A stretch of 64,000 nt of DNA from Clarireedia homoeocarpa (lineage: Eukaryota > Ascomycota > Leotiomycetes > Helotiales > Rutstroemiaceae): contig LNKV01000003.1 in NCBI GenBank assembly GCA_001465935.1, positions 1,184,363 to 1,248,362 on the forward strand. Reading direction: 5' to 3'. Shown piece after piece: positions 46,063-56,541 of this stretch; the first letter of the stretch is position 1; each line of letters begins with the position of its first letter. Made by a program: the position numbers and the translations under genes. The notes beneath the pieces were generated by a model, which worked only from the letters and a program-made list of their open reading frames with translations, was not told where the DNA came from and searched no databases.

Positions 46063-46944
46063 ATGCCGAACGAGACGTCCGTCAATCGTTTGCTTTGGGC
46101 TATGCTCAGCCAAAAGTCTTTGAAAGATGTATGATGATTCTCTTGAACACTTGTTACCCTTGTGCCCTCTCGCCTTGTTTCTGCGACAGGATGAGACTAA
46201 CCTCCCCAGATTGATTGGAACAAAGTCGCCATGGACCCAATACTCTCGCAAGAGATCACCAACGGTCATGCCGCCCGGATGAGGTATTCGCGCTTCAAAA
46301 AACAGATGGAGGACGCAACCCCCTCGAAATCGTGGCAGCTGAAAACAAACACGCACCGACGCGGTAAAGCCAAGAAGAGGACAACTCTTAAACGGAAGTG
46401 CAATTTAAAAGGCAAAAAGATCAATACCAAAGAGCTCCCTTTTTGCCGGGAGACGGAGCAGCAATATCCTTGTACTCCCCCTCCTCTCCCATCCGCCGAG
46501 GATGCCTCCGGAGCCAGTGGACTCCGCACACCACCTCCAACCCTCAAAAGGCCCAAAGTAGAGCCATTTCCCGAACAGGAATTCGGCCCTGTGACTTCTT
46601 CATTGTCGTCTCGTCTTTCGACTCCGTTGCTGCTATCCGCTCATTCAGACTTCTCTCCGACTTCTCCGTCATTCCCAACACCTGGAGTAGTGACGGTGAA
46701 GAGTACTCTGCATAGCTCCAGTCTCAACACGCAGACGGAAAACCAGAGCATCCCCCCCACTCAGTTATACCGTGCTCCGAACAACCATCCTGAAAATCGC
46801 TTTGGCTTTCCATCGGAATTCTGTATGGAGGAATGGGATGAATCCATAGAAAAATATGCATGGATGACCGAGGAGCGGAATGCGGATGGGGAGACGGTTT
46901 TGGTTAAGGAGGAAGAGGAATATCCTTGTGGGATTTTCCTATAA
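46063..46944 (+). CDS. Myb/SANT-like small protein, relative of the 43993-45015 gene
   Basis: Exon 1 (46063-46128, 22 residues) and exon 2 (46210-46944) give 266 residues. The 81-bp intron splits the N-terminal module LLWAMLSQKSLKDIDWNKVA ... ITNGHAARMRYSRFKKQME. I see this as the same fold as its neighbour: an LL-x-hydrophobic first helix, a second with IDW/IQW, and a third ending in R-x-R-x-SRF-KKQ or RQRFQKIRR. The ARMRYSRFKKQ stretch is common in small fungal nuclear proteins of unknown role. The rest is basic (KAKKRTTLKRKCNLKGKK) followed by Ser/Thr/Pro-rich sequence and a short acidic end. Function is unknown; DNA binding is an inference. Confidence 0.72.
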
Positions 46945-47567
46945 GCTTCGAAAAGACTGGATGATATTACATCCCAAAGGAAAGAAGGCACCAGTGAGTG
47001 GGCTGTGCGGGGCGGTGTTGGGGGCTCTCGTGGCAGCTGTGAGTTTTAGAAGGAAATAAAAGGGCACTTGGAATAGAATGGCGGGATTGGGAAAGATTTT
47101 GATTCCAGGAATGGCAAAGGTATTTAGGAGTTGCTTAGACATTTATGAATGAACGCACAGCTGTGTGTATGACTTGTAGTAACCAAAGCTCATGGTCTTT
47201 GAAAAAAGTATGTTGAAAATGTGCGCTGCTTTTCAGGAACTGTCCTTAGAACTTCGGAAACGCCATCATGTCTGCAAGAGGAACGATCTGGCAGCCTTCT
47301 GTTCCGACATTCTCGTGCTACAAGTTATTCAACTGTGGAGTAACTCGATGCAACATGGAAGTATCTGATGGTCAAGCATGCATAAAATATTTCATGTGCA
47401 TCATGACATTCATCCATTCCGCTCCCAAAATACCCTACCACTTAGATCTGCGATAGTGTACTTTATGCTCGCCTTCCCAACCACTCGAAGTCCCCCTAAC
47501 GCCAAGTCATCTTACGCCATCATAACGCCAGCACCATCATATCTTATTCCACTCCAAATTTTTCCAT
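46945..47567. other. Region between converging Myb-like and UFD1 genes
   Basis: The 623-bp stretch should hold both 3' ends. Open frames at 47268-47749 on the plus strand overlap the UFD1 coding end antisense and have no protein features. Confidence 0.5.
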
Positions 47568-48855
47568 CTAATTCTTCCCATCCAACCTCCTTCCCTTACT
47601 CTCCTCTTTCACTTTGGGCTCTGGTGCTGGCTCACTTTTTGCCTCTACTTTCTTTCCGCTCCTTAACGTCTGTCCCTGTCCTTGGAAATGGGGCTGTTTT
47701 GCATCGGCGTTCTCTTTATCCTTATCAGCTTGGGTCTTCACTGGCTTGACTTCGTATCCGAAGAATAGTTTGTTTGGTGGCAATCGTAGAGGCTGCGGTC
47801 CGTTATTCCGACGAACGGGTGGCGCAGGTGTGTTTGTGCTGACACCAGCAACCGGTGTAGAGGCCTGTGGTGTCGGTGTTTTGGCCCCTTTCTTTGCATT
47901 GAGTTTGTGGCCTCCGCTAAGGAAGTTAGAGGAGGCAGCTTTGGCGCCTTGCGCGGCAGCATTGGAGGATGGTGCAATCGCATCATAATTGATGGCCTGA
48001 GCCATGGTTCCTTGACTGTGAAGCATACCACCGGCAGGAAGACCACCTATGGCACTTCGTGGTGTGCTTGTTCCGCTTACACTGGCTTTGCTGGATGAAG
48101 GCTCGACGTAACCTAGGGGAGGTGCGAAATCAACTGATACATCCGTCTCGAGCATACTCACACCCATCTTCTCGGTGGCTGGTTTGACCTCAAGAACCGC
48201 CACGTCGTAGACCGTATCATTGTAGTAGAAGCTGAATATGTCGCCTTTTGTTAGCGTTGAGAAATCGCGGAAGGCTTTTTCGAGTACGGCTTTGGGGTTG
48301 GAGATGTCGAGGAAGTTGACTGATTGCGGTTGCAGTTTAATCAGAGACGCGGAAGGTAAATCGGTGGATCTGATCTGAAAAAGATCTCCGGTTTCGAGTT
48401 CTAGAGTTTGCATCATCTGCCATTGCTTGTTAGCTTGCCTTCCAACTGCAACTGAATGGCAGCTTCCATACCCAGTGCGGCATGTAAACCTTTCCCTCCT
48501 CTGCAATAAATTCCAGCACACCTGCATGTGTTAATTTTGGTCCATCGGATCCTTGACCGTTTATAAGTTCGAACAACATAGGATATGTGATGTGCAGCCG
48601 AGTGAGTTTCTCTAGAGCAGAAGGCGGCATGATAATCTTTCCTCCATAGTTCAGATTCTCTCGTTCAGGACCTGGCATCATGACAGTAGGGTAGCATCGG
48701 TAGTATTCATCGAATCGTTTCGGAGCGCCTCTCATCCCACCGCGTTGCAACATGTTGTACATAGCGACTGGATCGTCGCCTTCGTAATAACCTGGGTTGA
48801 ACTAATTGAGGTTATTGGTATTTGAAAGAGATGATTGATCTGTACAACATACCAT
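47568..48855 (-). CDS. ufd1: Ubiquitin fusion degradation protein UFD1
   Basis: Exons 48855-48853 (the start codon alone), 48801-48472 and 48416-47568 give 393 residues. The Ufd1 domain is clear: RFDEYYRCYPTVMMPGPERE, GGKIIMPPSALEKLTRLHIT, YPMLFELINGQ, HAGVLEFIAEEGKVYMPHWMM, ETGDLFQIRSTDLPSASL, and KGDIFSFYYNDTVYDVAVLE. UFD1 with NPL4 is the Cdc48/p97 adaptor that extracts ubiquitinated proteins, for example in ER-associated degradation. The C-terminal ~150 residues are low complexity. The spliced start gives MFNPGYYEGDDPVAMY; without the first intron the frame from this ATG stops at once. An internal ATG at 48762 (AMYNML) is the alternative start. Confidence 0.92.
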
Positions 48856-49134
48856 CTTGCTTGAGGAACGGGATTATTTGTTAAAGCAACGATATATGTA
48901 CGAAAGATATCAAAATGTAAATTTCCTGGTATGAGCAGTACTCAGTCGACTTCTCGAAATATTATGAAGCTCAAAGGTAGCGTGGGTAGCGTGGGTAGGT
49001 AACTAAGATGACGCAGGAACCTGCGAGACGGCCGGATGATCTTAAATCCGACAAAGCTCCAGACCCAGCTCTTTCAACACCACTTAATTCTGAGCTCGAA
49101 ACTTCTGAATATATGCAATCCACTACCTCAAGTC
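48856..49134. promoter_or_regulatory. Short bidirectional promoter, UFD1 / LIN1
   Basis: 279 bp lie between two diverging start codons. A direct repeat ggtagcgtgggtagcgtgggta occurs near 48976-48999. The two genes may share control sequences, which is an inference from distance. Confidence 0.5.
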
Positions 49135-50583
49135 ATGAGTTCCAGATACGCAGCTGCACGGCCGAAACGTGCAGGTGAAGAATTTGCTCGTTCTCACCAT
49201 AATGACGACGAAGATGGACCTTCTTCAAAGAAACCAAAATTCGACCTAAGGAATCCGTCAGCTTTGGCTGCTGATGCGCGGGAAGAAGATGCGATTCTGG
49301 ACGCGGATGTAATTGGGAGCAGGGGAACGGGTACGAAGAGGGGGGCGGTTAATATCGATGGTTACGATAGTGACTCGGACAACGAAGGATTCGATGCCCG
49401 CGCCGACGAAAGAGCTAAGGGTAAAAAGGGAGAGGTCAGCTTGGCAGAAGCGTTAGACGGATATGGAAAGGAGGGGGCCGGTGGCGCGAATAGCAAGTCG
49501 GATATGGAGGAGGAGGCGGATATGTTTGCGGATCTTGACGAGGATTTCGCGGATGGAGATGAGGATGATCATGATATAAAGCCCGGGAAGAAAGGAAAAG
49601 AAGTGCGATTTTTGGATGATGATGAGATTGAGGGGCAGGTTCTAGGGAGCAAGAGCGGAGGTCACGTTAGTGGGAACTTCGCATTGGATCCGAAAGGAAA
49701 GCTATCCGCACATGCGATGGACGATCAAGAAAGCAGCGACGACGAAGAAGAGGCAGCGCTGCTGGCACAGGAAGAAGACATCGATGAAGAAGTCGGAGCC
49801 GGCGGACTCAAAAGAAATGCGCCGAAGGTTGACGCATTTAATATGAAAGCTGAGCAAGAAGAAGGTCGATTCGACGAACACGGAAACTTCATTCGCAAAG
49901 CCGCAGATCGGGATGCCGTGCACGACACCTGGCTTGAAGGGATTAGCAAAAAGGAGATGAAAAAAGCCGCCGAAGCACACGAAAAGCGTGAAGAAGAAAG
50001 ACGACAGAAGAGGCTTGAAGATGACGCTATGCTTCTATCTGATATACTACGAACATTAATACTGCGGTTAGAGCGCAGCGAAACGGTTCTTGAAGCACTA
50101 GCGAGACTAGGGAAGGGGCAAGCAAAAATTAAGAAAGTCCCGAAATGGAAACTCAAAAAACAGCAGCATAAAGACGATTCCATGGATGTGGATGCGGAAA
50201 AGCCAGCCAAAAATCCCGAGCAAGTTCGCATACGTGAAGCTGTTGACGCCATTACCGGCGCGGCAGACCAACTGCTCACGCGGGGACAAACTGAGATCTA
50301 CGAGCAAGAAAGAGAGATGTTGATTCGGCAATATCAGCGGGAAACAGGAGAACAGTGGGTAGAGCCTGCACCAGAGGAAACTGCGGGTGCGGCTGATGGG
50401 GCTCGAGCTACGAAAATGTGGGAATACAGATGGACGGATGGTCGGGATGGTGCTGCGAAACAGGGACCGTATGATGGGCCGACGATGCGCGCGTGGCAGG
50501 ACGCGGGATATTTTGGGGAGGGAGTGGAGTTTAGGAGGGCAGGCGAGGAAGGCGGTTGGAGTCGAGTTGTGGATTTTGTATGA
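49135..50583 (+). CDS. lin1: GYF-domain U5 snRNP-associated protein LIN1 (CD2BP2 family)
   Basis: A single exon of 482 residues. I chose ATG 49135 (MSSRYAAARPKRAGEEF) over the upstream in-frame ATG 49036 because the extra 33 residues have no family features. Acidic and Lys-rich sequence with NPSALAADAREED, GYDSDSDNEGFD and VSLAEALDGYG fills the first half. The helical middle (LLSDILRTLILRLERSETVLEAL) is followed by a GYF domain in the last 60 residues: MWEYRWTDG, QGPYDGPTM and GYFGEGVEFRR. In the family the GYF domain binds the Prp8/Dib1 region of U5 snRNP. It is the plus-strand partner of UFD1. Confidence 0.9.
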   Translation: MSSRYAAARPKRAGEEFARSHHNDDEDGPSSKKPKFDLRNPSALAADAREEDAILDADVIGSRGTGTKRGAVNIDGYDSDSDNEGFDARADERAKGKKGEVSLAEALDGYGKEGAGGANSKSDMEEEADMFADLDEDFADGDEDDHDIKPGKKGKEVRFLDDDEIEGQVLGSKSGGHVSGNFALDPKGKLSAHAMDDQESSDDEEEAALLAQEEDIDEEVGAGGLKRNAPKVDAFNMKAEQEEGRFDEHGNFIRKAADRDAVHDTWLEGISKKEMKKAAEAHEKREEERRQKRLEDDAMLLSDILRTLILRLERSETVLEALARLGKGQAKIKKVPKWKLKKQQHKDDSMDVDAEKPAKNPEQVRIREAVDAITGAADQLLTRGQTEIYEQEREMLIRQYQRETGEQWVEPAPEETAGAADGARATKMWEYRWTDGRDGAAKQGPYDGPTMRAWQDAGYFGEGVEFRRAGEEGGWSRVVDFV

Positions 50584-50992
50584 TATGTATAGCGAAGCAA
50601 TAAATGATACCCGAAATATGGAAAGTTAATGGTCAATATGGCGGTCTGGAATATCGATCGATCTAAAGCAACATTATAGTTTAGATCTGGTCAATATAAA
50701 CTCCTGACGTCTATTGCGCAAGCTTTGGCTCCGCTGCTTCGGGTAGGAATCGCATGAATAGCAGAAATGCCCCCATGAATCAGTATCTATGCATGTTAAT
50801 CATATCTTTGTCAACCTAGAGGTCCATCTTAAACAGATGGAATCTGATACTATCATTACTTCTTTTCTCTTCATCGTTACGCCGACTTTTAGCCCATCCT
50901 AGTATACAACTGAAGTACATCAATTTCCCATACTTGCCAGTGAAATATAAAAAAAAAACGCCTATTCATCTGTCCTTTCTCAATGTCAAATC
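50584..50992. other. Region between converging LIN1 and RVB2 genes
   Basis: This 409-bp AT-rich stretch contains the 3' ends of both genes. No gene is seen. Confidence 0.5.
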
Positions 50993-52513
50993 TCATGAAA
51001 CATCCATAGCATCCCCATGACCGTTTGTTACGGATAGATTGACACCACCCTCATCGCCAATAAGACGCTTTTCGAAATCGTTGACAAATTTGACACTGCG
51101 TGTAGAATCGTAGAAAAGCGCGAAACTTCGTTGGACATCTTCAATGCTAATTTGCTTTGCTTTTCGCTTCGCGCAGATGAGCTGCGAAGTTGTAATGAGA
51201 TTGCTGGCGTATCGGATACCGGCTTCTTGGCCGATCTTAGTGAGGAGTGCAAGCGCGTCTGGTGAGACGTCGACTTCTTCTTCCTGGGCGCGGATAGATA
51301 AAATTTGCTGGATTTCTTCTTTGGCGTATGCATGAGTGCTTACAATGACCACTCTATCCAAAAAGTCAAGTGGTAGTCCATGGGGGCTCTTGTAGTTTGT
51401 TCCTCGGATCCTTGAGTTTCCACGGTTGCTTGCCATTATGACAATAGGCGCGAGTTCGTCTTCTAGAGCGCGGTTGATATATGAGAAACATTCAATATCC
51501 AGCATATGAACTTCATCGATGAAGAGAACACCGGGTACAATTTCAGCCTTGCCCTCTTCCTTCCATTCTGCGACTTTTGTGTTGATTTGGCCACGAACCT
51601 CACTTCTGATCTCTCCTGTATCTCCAGAGAATAGGGCCAAGAACCCTTGAGTTCTCGAGTTGATGACATCGATCTCATGCAAGCTCACCGTGTGCACAAC
51701 CTCCTTGCGCTTCTGTAGTTCCCCGTCGGGGCATTGCAGGAATTTGGTGTCCACGCCCATCGCATCATAGTCTCTCGACTTGGCAAATGATCGCCCCAGC
51801 TTGGTGATTTTGCCTGATGACTTGTCGATGGAAATGATATCTCCAGCCATAACGCGCTCCTTCGTCATTGAATCAATCATCTTACTACCCATATCATATA
51901 TGGTCTCCATGTCCGTGGTCTTGATGGTCAATTTCCCTTGTTTAGTACCACCAGTAACGCTTCGGTCCGTCTGAATTTCCACAACCTCTCCCTCGATCAT
52001 TTCACTTTCCTCCTTTATCCGCACACCGATAGATTTTCTAAAGGCTTGAGTAAGAGCTTCTGTTTTCGACATTTCGAGGGAGAAGATTTCAGACGAAGCA
52101 AGCATAGTAAAGGGCACATCTGAGCCAAGAGATTGAGCCATTCCCATTGCGATTGCGGTTTTACCAGTACTGGATTAATCAACTCAGCATGATGTTTCCT
52201 GATGAGTATTGTGGTTATTTACCTTGGGGGTCCAGCAATCAATACTGCGCGGCCAGCTATCTTTCCTTCCTTCACCATTTGCAGAATAACAGCAGCAGCT
52301 TTACGCGCTTTGGTTTGTCCCACAAGTCCTTGTGAAGATGCGCGAGGCTCTAGGTTATCTGGATCAACACCCAAGCCGCGAATATGAGAATGAGCCGCGA
52401 TGAGATTGAGCCCGCGCAGCTCTTTGCTTTCGGAGACGGTTTGAATTGACTACAAGTAAATGAGCTTCCATCGTGTCCAGATTTAAAATTGCAAGATTTC
52501 TTACAGCGGCCAT
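50993..52513 (-). CDS. rvb2: RuvB-like AAA+ ATPase 2 (Rvb2/Reptin)
   Basis: Exons 52513-52505 (three codons, MAA), 52449-52223 and 52169-50993 give 470 residues. The intron 2 junction falls inside Walker A: AGPPSTGKTAIAMGMAQ is restored by splicing. Walker B is PGVLFIDEVHMLDIE; MASNRG follows, then DFLDRVVIVST and the RASNLI-type sensor 2 region (GIRYASNLITTSQLICAKRK). An OB-like insertion (about 120-300) contains EGEVVEIQTDRS and IYDMGSKMIDSMTKERVMAGDIIS. Rvb2 with Rvb1 forms a hexameric ring in INO80, SWR1 and R2TP complexes, so it is nuclear and tied to chromatin and snoRNP assembly. Length is as in yeast (471). Confidence 0.96.
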
Positions 52514-53449
52514 GATGACAGATTTCTTCACGAGAGTGAAGATCTACTCAATGAGCTCTGAGAGCACAGGGAATGGTCGACGGTAAGGTATGGTAAGGCA
52601 GATAAGTTGGCTTAGAAAATGTCTAGCAGAATAAAGTGGCTCTGCCTTGTCATGTCTTGTCATGCCTTATGCCTCGATATTCAACAGCCAATCACAGCGC
52701 GGGGGTGGGTATATCAGAGATACAAATTTTGTATAAATTTGCTGTTTTAATTAATAATAAGTTAATAAAAATTTTGACGCTAACGTAACGGTAGACGAGA
52801 ATACATATATAAATCCCTGCAGATGTAATATGTCACATATTTAGAGGTGCATGTACTGTACTATAGACGAGAATTGCATAAATTTCTCTAAATTTCTCAG
52901 ATCAACCAACTAACGCCATTTTTCTCTCCTTCTCTTCTTCTTTTCTTCCTTTCTTCCCAAGTCTTGTTGTGGTCTCTCTTTTTATTCATTCCACCCCGCC
53001 TCTCTCCCATTCTCTTTCTCTTTTCTTCTTCCAAGCAAGCTTTAAACACATTGACAGAAGAAGAAGCGGCGTTTCAAGGGCGTACTGACTAAGACACCAA
53101 CCGTTACTGACCAATGCTTTCGAGCTCATATTGAGATTCTGAGACAGTTCTCTAAAGTACTTATTCTATCACATTCACCTATTCAGATATTGGCAATTCT
53201 AATCTCAGCGCAATTTTCCCGGGAAAATTCTCGGTTTTGAATCAAGTGTCTACATGCTCTCATTCTCTTTTAACTCGATCCGTTTCACCTTTGTAGGCTC
53301 ATTTCACTTCTCTTCTTCGGCAGGGCATCTCTGACAATACTAGACCAAGCAGACAAAGTCATCACATCATATATCAACACTGGCAAATCCGCAAGTCGCG
53401 TACAACTGCTCTAGAAATCGATGAAAGGATAGAGTTATCGTAGCTGCGA
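52514..53449. promoter_or_regulatory. Divergent promoter region, RVB2 / coiled-coil gene
   Basis: A 936-bp stretch separates two start codons pointing apart. An AT-rich block (52725-52900) and long pyrimidine tracts (52915-53030) are present. The latter probably lie in the promoter or leader of the plus-strand gene. Confidence 0.5.
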
Positions 53450-56400
53450 ATGGCAAACAGGCGATTCCCAGACGACTTATCCTCGCCGCCTAGAGGCTCT
53501 TCCTTTCAATATCGCTCCCGAGATGGTTCCAGATCTAGATATGATAGTGCGAAGCCGAGGCTTGGACGTGCCGACAGTGTTAGCTCGGATGAGCATCTAG
53601 ACAAGCGCAAATATTCTACCGTAGGCAGAAGAGATTACGACGAGGGCAGTGGCAGAGGTAAATATTATGTCTCGTTGAATATGTTTCTACCTTGCCGACC
53701 TGTCATTCAGGAACAAGACTTATTTTCTTGACATATCTGTGGAACAAAAACTGACGCCATCCTAATCACGCTCGAGAGATACTGATGACATGCAACTGCA
53801 ACAACTAACGTTCACCAGGCTCCACGTATCGTCCCTCTGAGAGTCAGAGATCACGGACACCCAATCATGAGCAAGCTTCAGATCAGTCGAAACCATCGTA
53901 TTTTCGGAGTAACCAAGATTCGAGCTCTGTCGTACAGAGCAAGCCGAATGGGACTGCTGAACAAAAGAACGGCGCGCTAGAAGCGGCAACTTCGGCGACA
54001 ATGTCACCCTCTGAAAAATTTCCTGCTGATGCAACTTCCAAGGAACTTGATGTACTTGTTGCAATAGATGACTCTGATATTGTAATGACTCAAGCTACTA
54101 CAGAAGTTCTTGATACTTCAGAGAAAGATTTGGTAGAGGCTATGTTGACCTTCGGTAATAGTGTCGTAAATAGAGCAGCTCTCGAGTCGGAACGATACTC
54201 AGCGAAAATCCTCTACGATCGTAGAATACAGGAGTGCTTGAAGATGGAGAGTGAGATTGCCAAGTTCCCTGCTCACAAATTAGCGCGAGATTCAGCGAAG
54301 GAAAAGGCAGAGGAACATCTTCGTGCAGTTAACGAGAAGTGCGAACGCAGCACAGCCACAATGGAGAATTACGCGGCGCTTGTTGCTGCCCAAATCATGA
54401 AAGCCAAAGCTACCCAATCTGATAAAGGAAGATGCGCCATTTTGGAAAAGAAACTACAAGCTTCTGAGCGGGCCGCAAAGAGGAATAAAGAAGAAAATAA
54501 AATGTTGGACAAGAAAGTACAAGCTCTTGAGCAAGCTGCACAGAAGGATAAAGAAGAGAGAGAACGATACACTATGTCGGAAAAGAAAATACAAGCTCTT
54601 GAGCAAAACCATCAGAGCTTGTGCAGAATAGTCGAGGAGCAAGACAAAGTAGCGAAGGAGTTCCAAAGCACGAGGAATCGTTTTAACAACCACGAGAAAA
54701 CTACCATAAAAGATATTCATAGAATTTCTACACTGCTTTCAAGCGAAACTGCAGCCAGACTAGAACTTCAAAAGAAGTCAGATGACACTGCCAAAAAAGT
54801 TCTCGCTCGGACCGAAGGCCCCGAAGGCAGTATTCAGTTTCAAAAGATTGAAAAAGATATTGAAAGCGTTTCGAGGATCGTCCAAGGAGTTCAGCAAACA
54901 CTCGACACTCAAACTACAGCTTTGAAGTTGTCCAATGAAAAGCTGAAGAAAGTAGATGAACTTGAAAATTATATTGTTGGTAGCCAAAACAGGTACAATG
55001 ATCTTACTGGCAAAGTCGACGCGATCAAGGTGAAGATAGATAACCTGGAAAAAGCACCGACGTTGGTTACTCGGCCTGCAGACGTACCCACACCTACGAG
55101 AAGCTTAAATCCGGCAATGATAGGAGTCATTCAGACGACACTTCGAGACGTACAACGAAATGAGCAGTTATTGAAGGATAGAGTTAATAAGCTTGAAATG
55201 CAGGACAATCAGAAAGAAGAAAGGATAGCTTCTCTTGAGAAGCTTTCTACCGTTACTCAGGATCTTGCCGAATGGAAACAGAATTCAGAGCTTCACAGGT
55301 CAAAGCAGACAAATTATGAAAAGGCCACAAATCAGCGTTTCGAAGACCTCAACGAACAGGTCGGTGCGTTGAACGCAAAATGGCTGTCGATGATAGGAGT
55401 GATAGATGACATCAGGAAGCATCACGATCCAATGTCGGGCAAGGATGATAGAATGAATGAGCTGTCACGACGCACAAATCTTCTGGAAGAACAATTTGCC
55501 AGTGTTCACGACAGACAGGAAGGCATTAGTGTTGCTGTGACGCATCTGACCAATCGATTTGCGAACGTCTCTACTGCGGAAATGGGACAGCATATCATCA
55601 GTCAAATCGAAACAACGTATCCTAATCTTAGGAATATTGATACCGCTTTTATCGACATGAGACGCCATCTATCTCAGCAGCAAACTCTAATTACAGAGTT
55701 GCATGGTCAGATAGCTTCACTGCAAATTCGCGTGGAACATTCCGAACAAAGCACTGCTGCACGCGCTACTTCAATTACGAGTAGTAAAGGAACGGAGTCT
55801 ATGCGTCAAGAAATCGACTCCTTCACGAAAGATATGCTAGCTGTTTCGGTAGTGTGCAAAAATATCAGGGCCTCCCAAGAAAATCTCACCAATATCGTTA
55901 ATGAGCTCAAGACTGAGTTCAAGACCGAGTTGGGAAAATTAAAGGAAGTTGTAGCGGAGTTCAAGACGGAGTTCAAGACTGAGTTCAAGACTGAGTTCAA
56001 GACTGAGTTCAAGACCGAGTTTAAGACTGAGTTGGGAAAGCTAAAGGAAGTTGTAGCGGAGTTCAAGACTGAGTTCATAACTAAGTTAGGAAAGCTAAAG
56101 GAAGATGTGGCGCTTAGCGAACGTGTTGAATTCCTTAATCAGGAGCAGATCAACCGCTTGAAAGGCTATGAAGCGGAAGTGGAAGCCTGTTTTCAAGAAG
56201 TCATGCCACGCGTAGATGCAATTGAGGAAATCCTTACACGGATCACTGACTCGGTGAAGAGTGGCAAAGGCCTAGTTCTCAATACAATCACCAATAACCG
56301 GTCCTCCATGCCATCGTCAACTGCCGCCACTGAGTCGGACCGGCAATCCTCAGTTCAATTAGTCATCACGAATCGGAAACGAAAGCAAGCTTCAGTTACC

Positions 56401-56541
56401 ACCAACGGCAGCCACACGGATGAGCATTCGAACAGCAAAAGCCCGAAGAGGAAGAGGACACGCAGAGGTGAAAACGAGCAATCCGTTACTGGGCCTGGCA
56501 AGGGCAAGAAGATTTTGGTTGAGGATAATGATGAAGAGTGA
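53450..56541 (+). CDS. Large coiled-coil protein of unknown function
   Basis: Exons 53450-53657 and 53819-56541 join to 976 residues; the 161-bp intron (GTAAAT...CACCAG) is long for the window. The first ~200 residues are Ser/Arg-rich and disordered. From about 230 to 840 the sequence is mostly helical and heptad-like, with repeated EKKxQALEQAAQKDKEE-type blocks near 350-430. Near 800-870 a four-residue KTEF repeat occurs several times next to a larger repeated block (ELGKLKEVVAEF, twice exact and once changed). The C-terminus is basic and Ser-rich with nuclear-localisation-like KSPKRKRTRRG. It has no known enzyme motif. The coiled coil suggests a structural or scaffold role. I do not recognise a family. 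Confidence 0.75.
55908..56102 (+). repeat. In-frame tandem repeat, 12-bp unit, in the coiled-coil gene
   Basis: A 12-bp unit coding for KTEF is repeated six times around 55965-56030 and is flanked by longer copies of the unit GKLKEVVAEFKTEF. The repeat keeps the reading frame. Confidence 0.9.

Noticed and set aside
49036..49134. Upstream start for LIN1
   Set aside because: The extra 33 residues are hydrophobic and unlike the family; the ATG at 49135 gives the normal MSSRYAAARPKR start.
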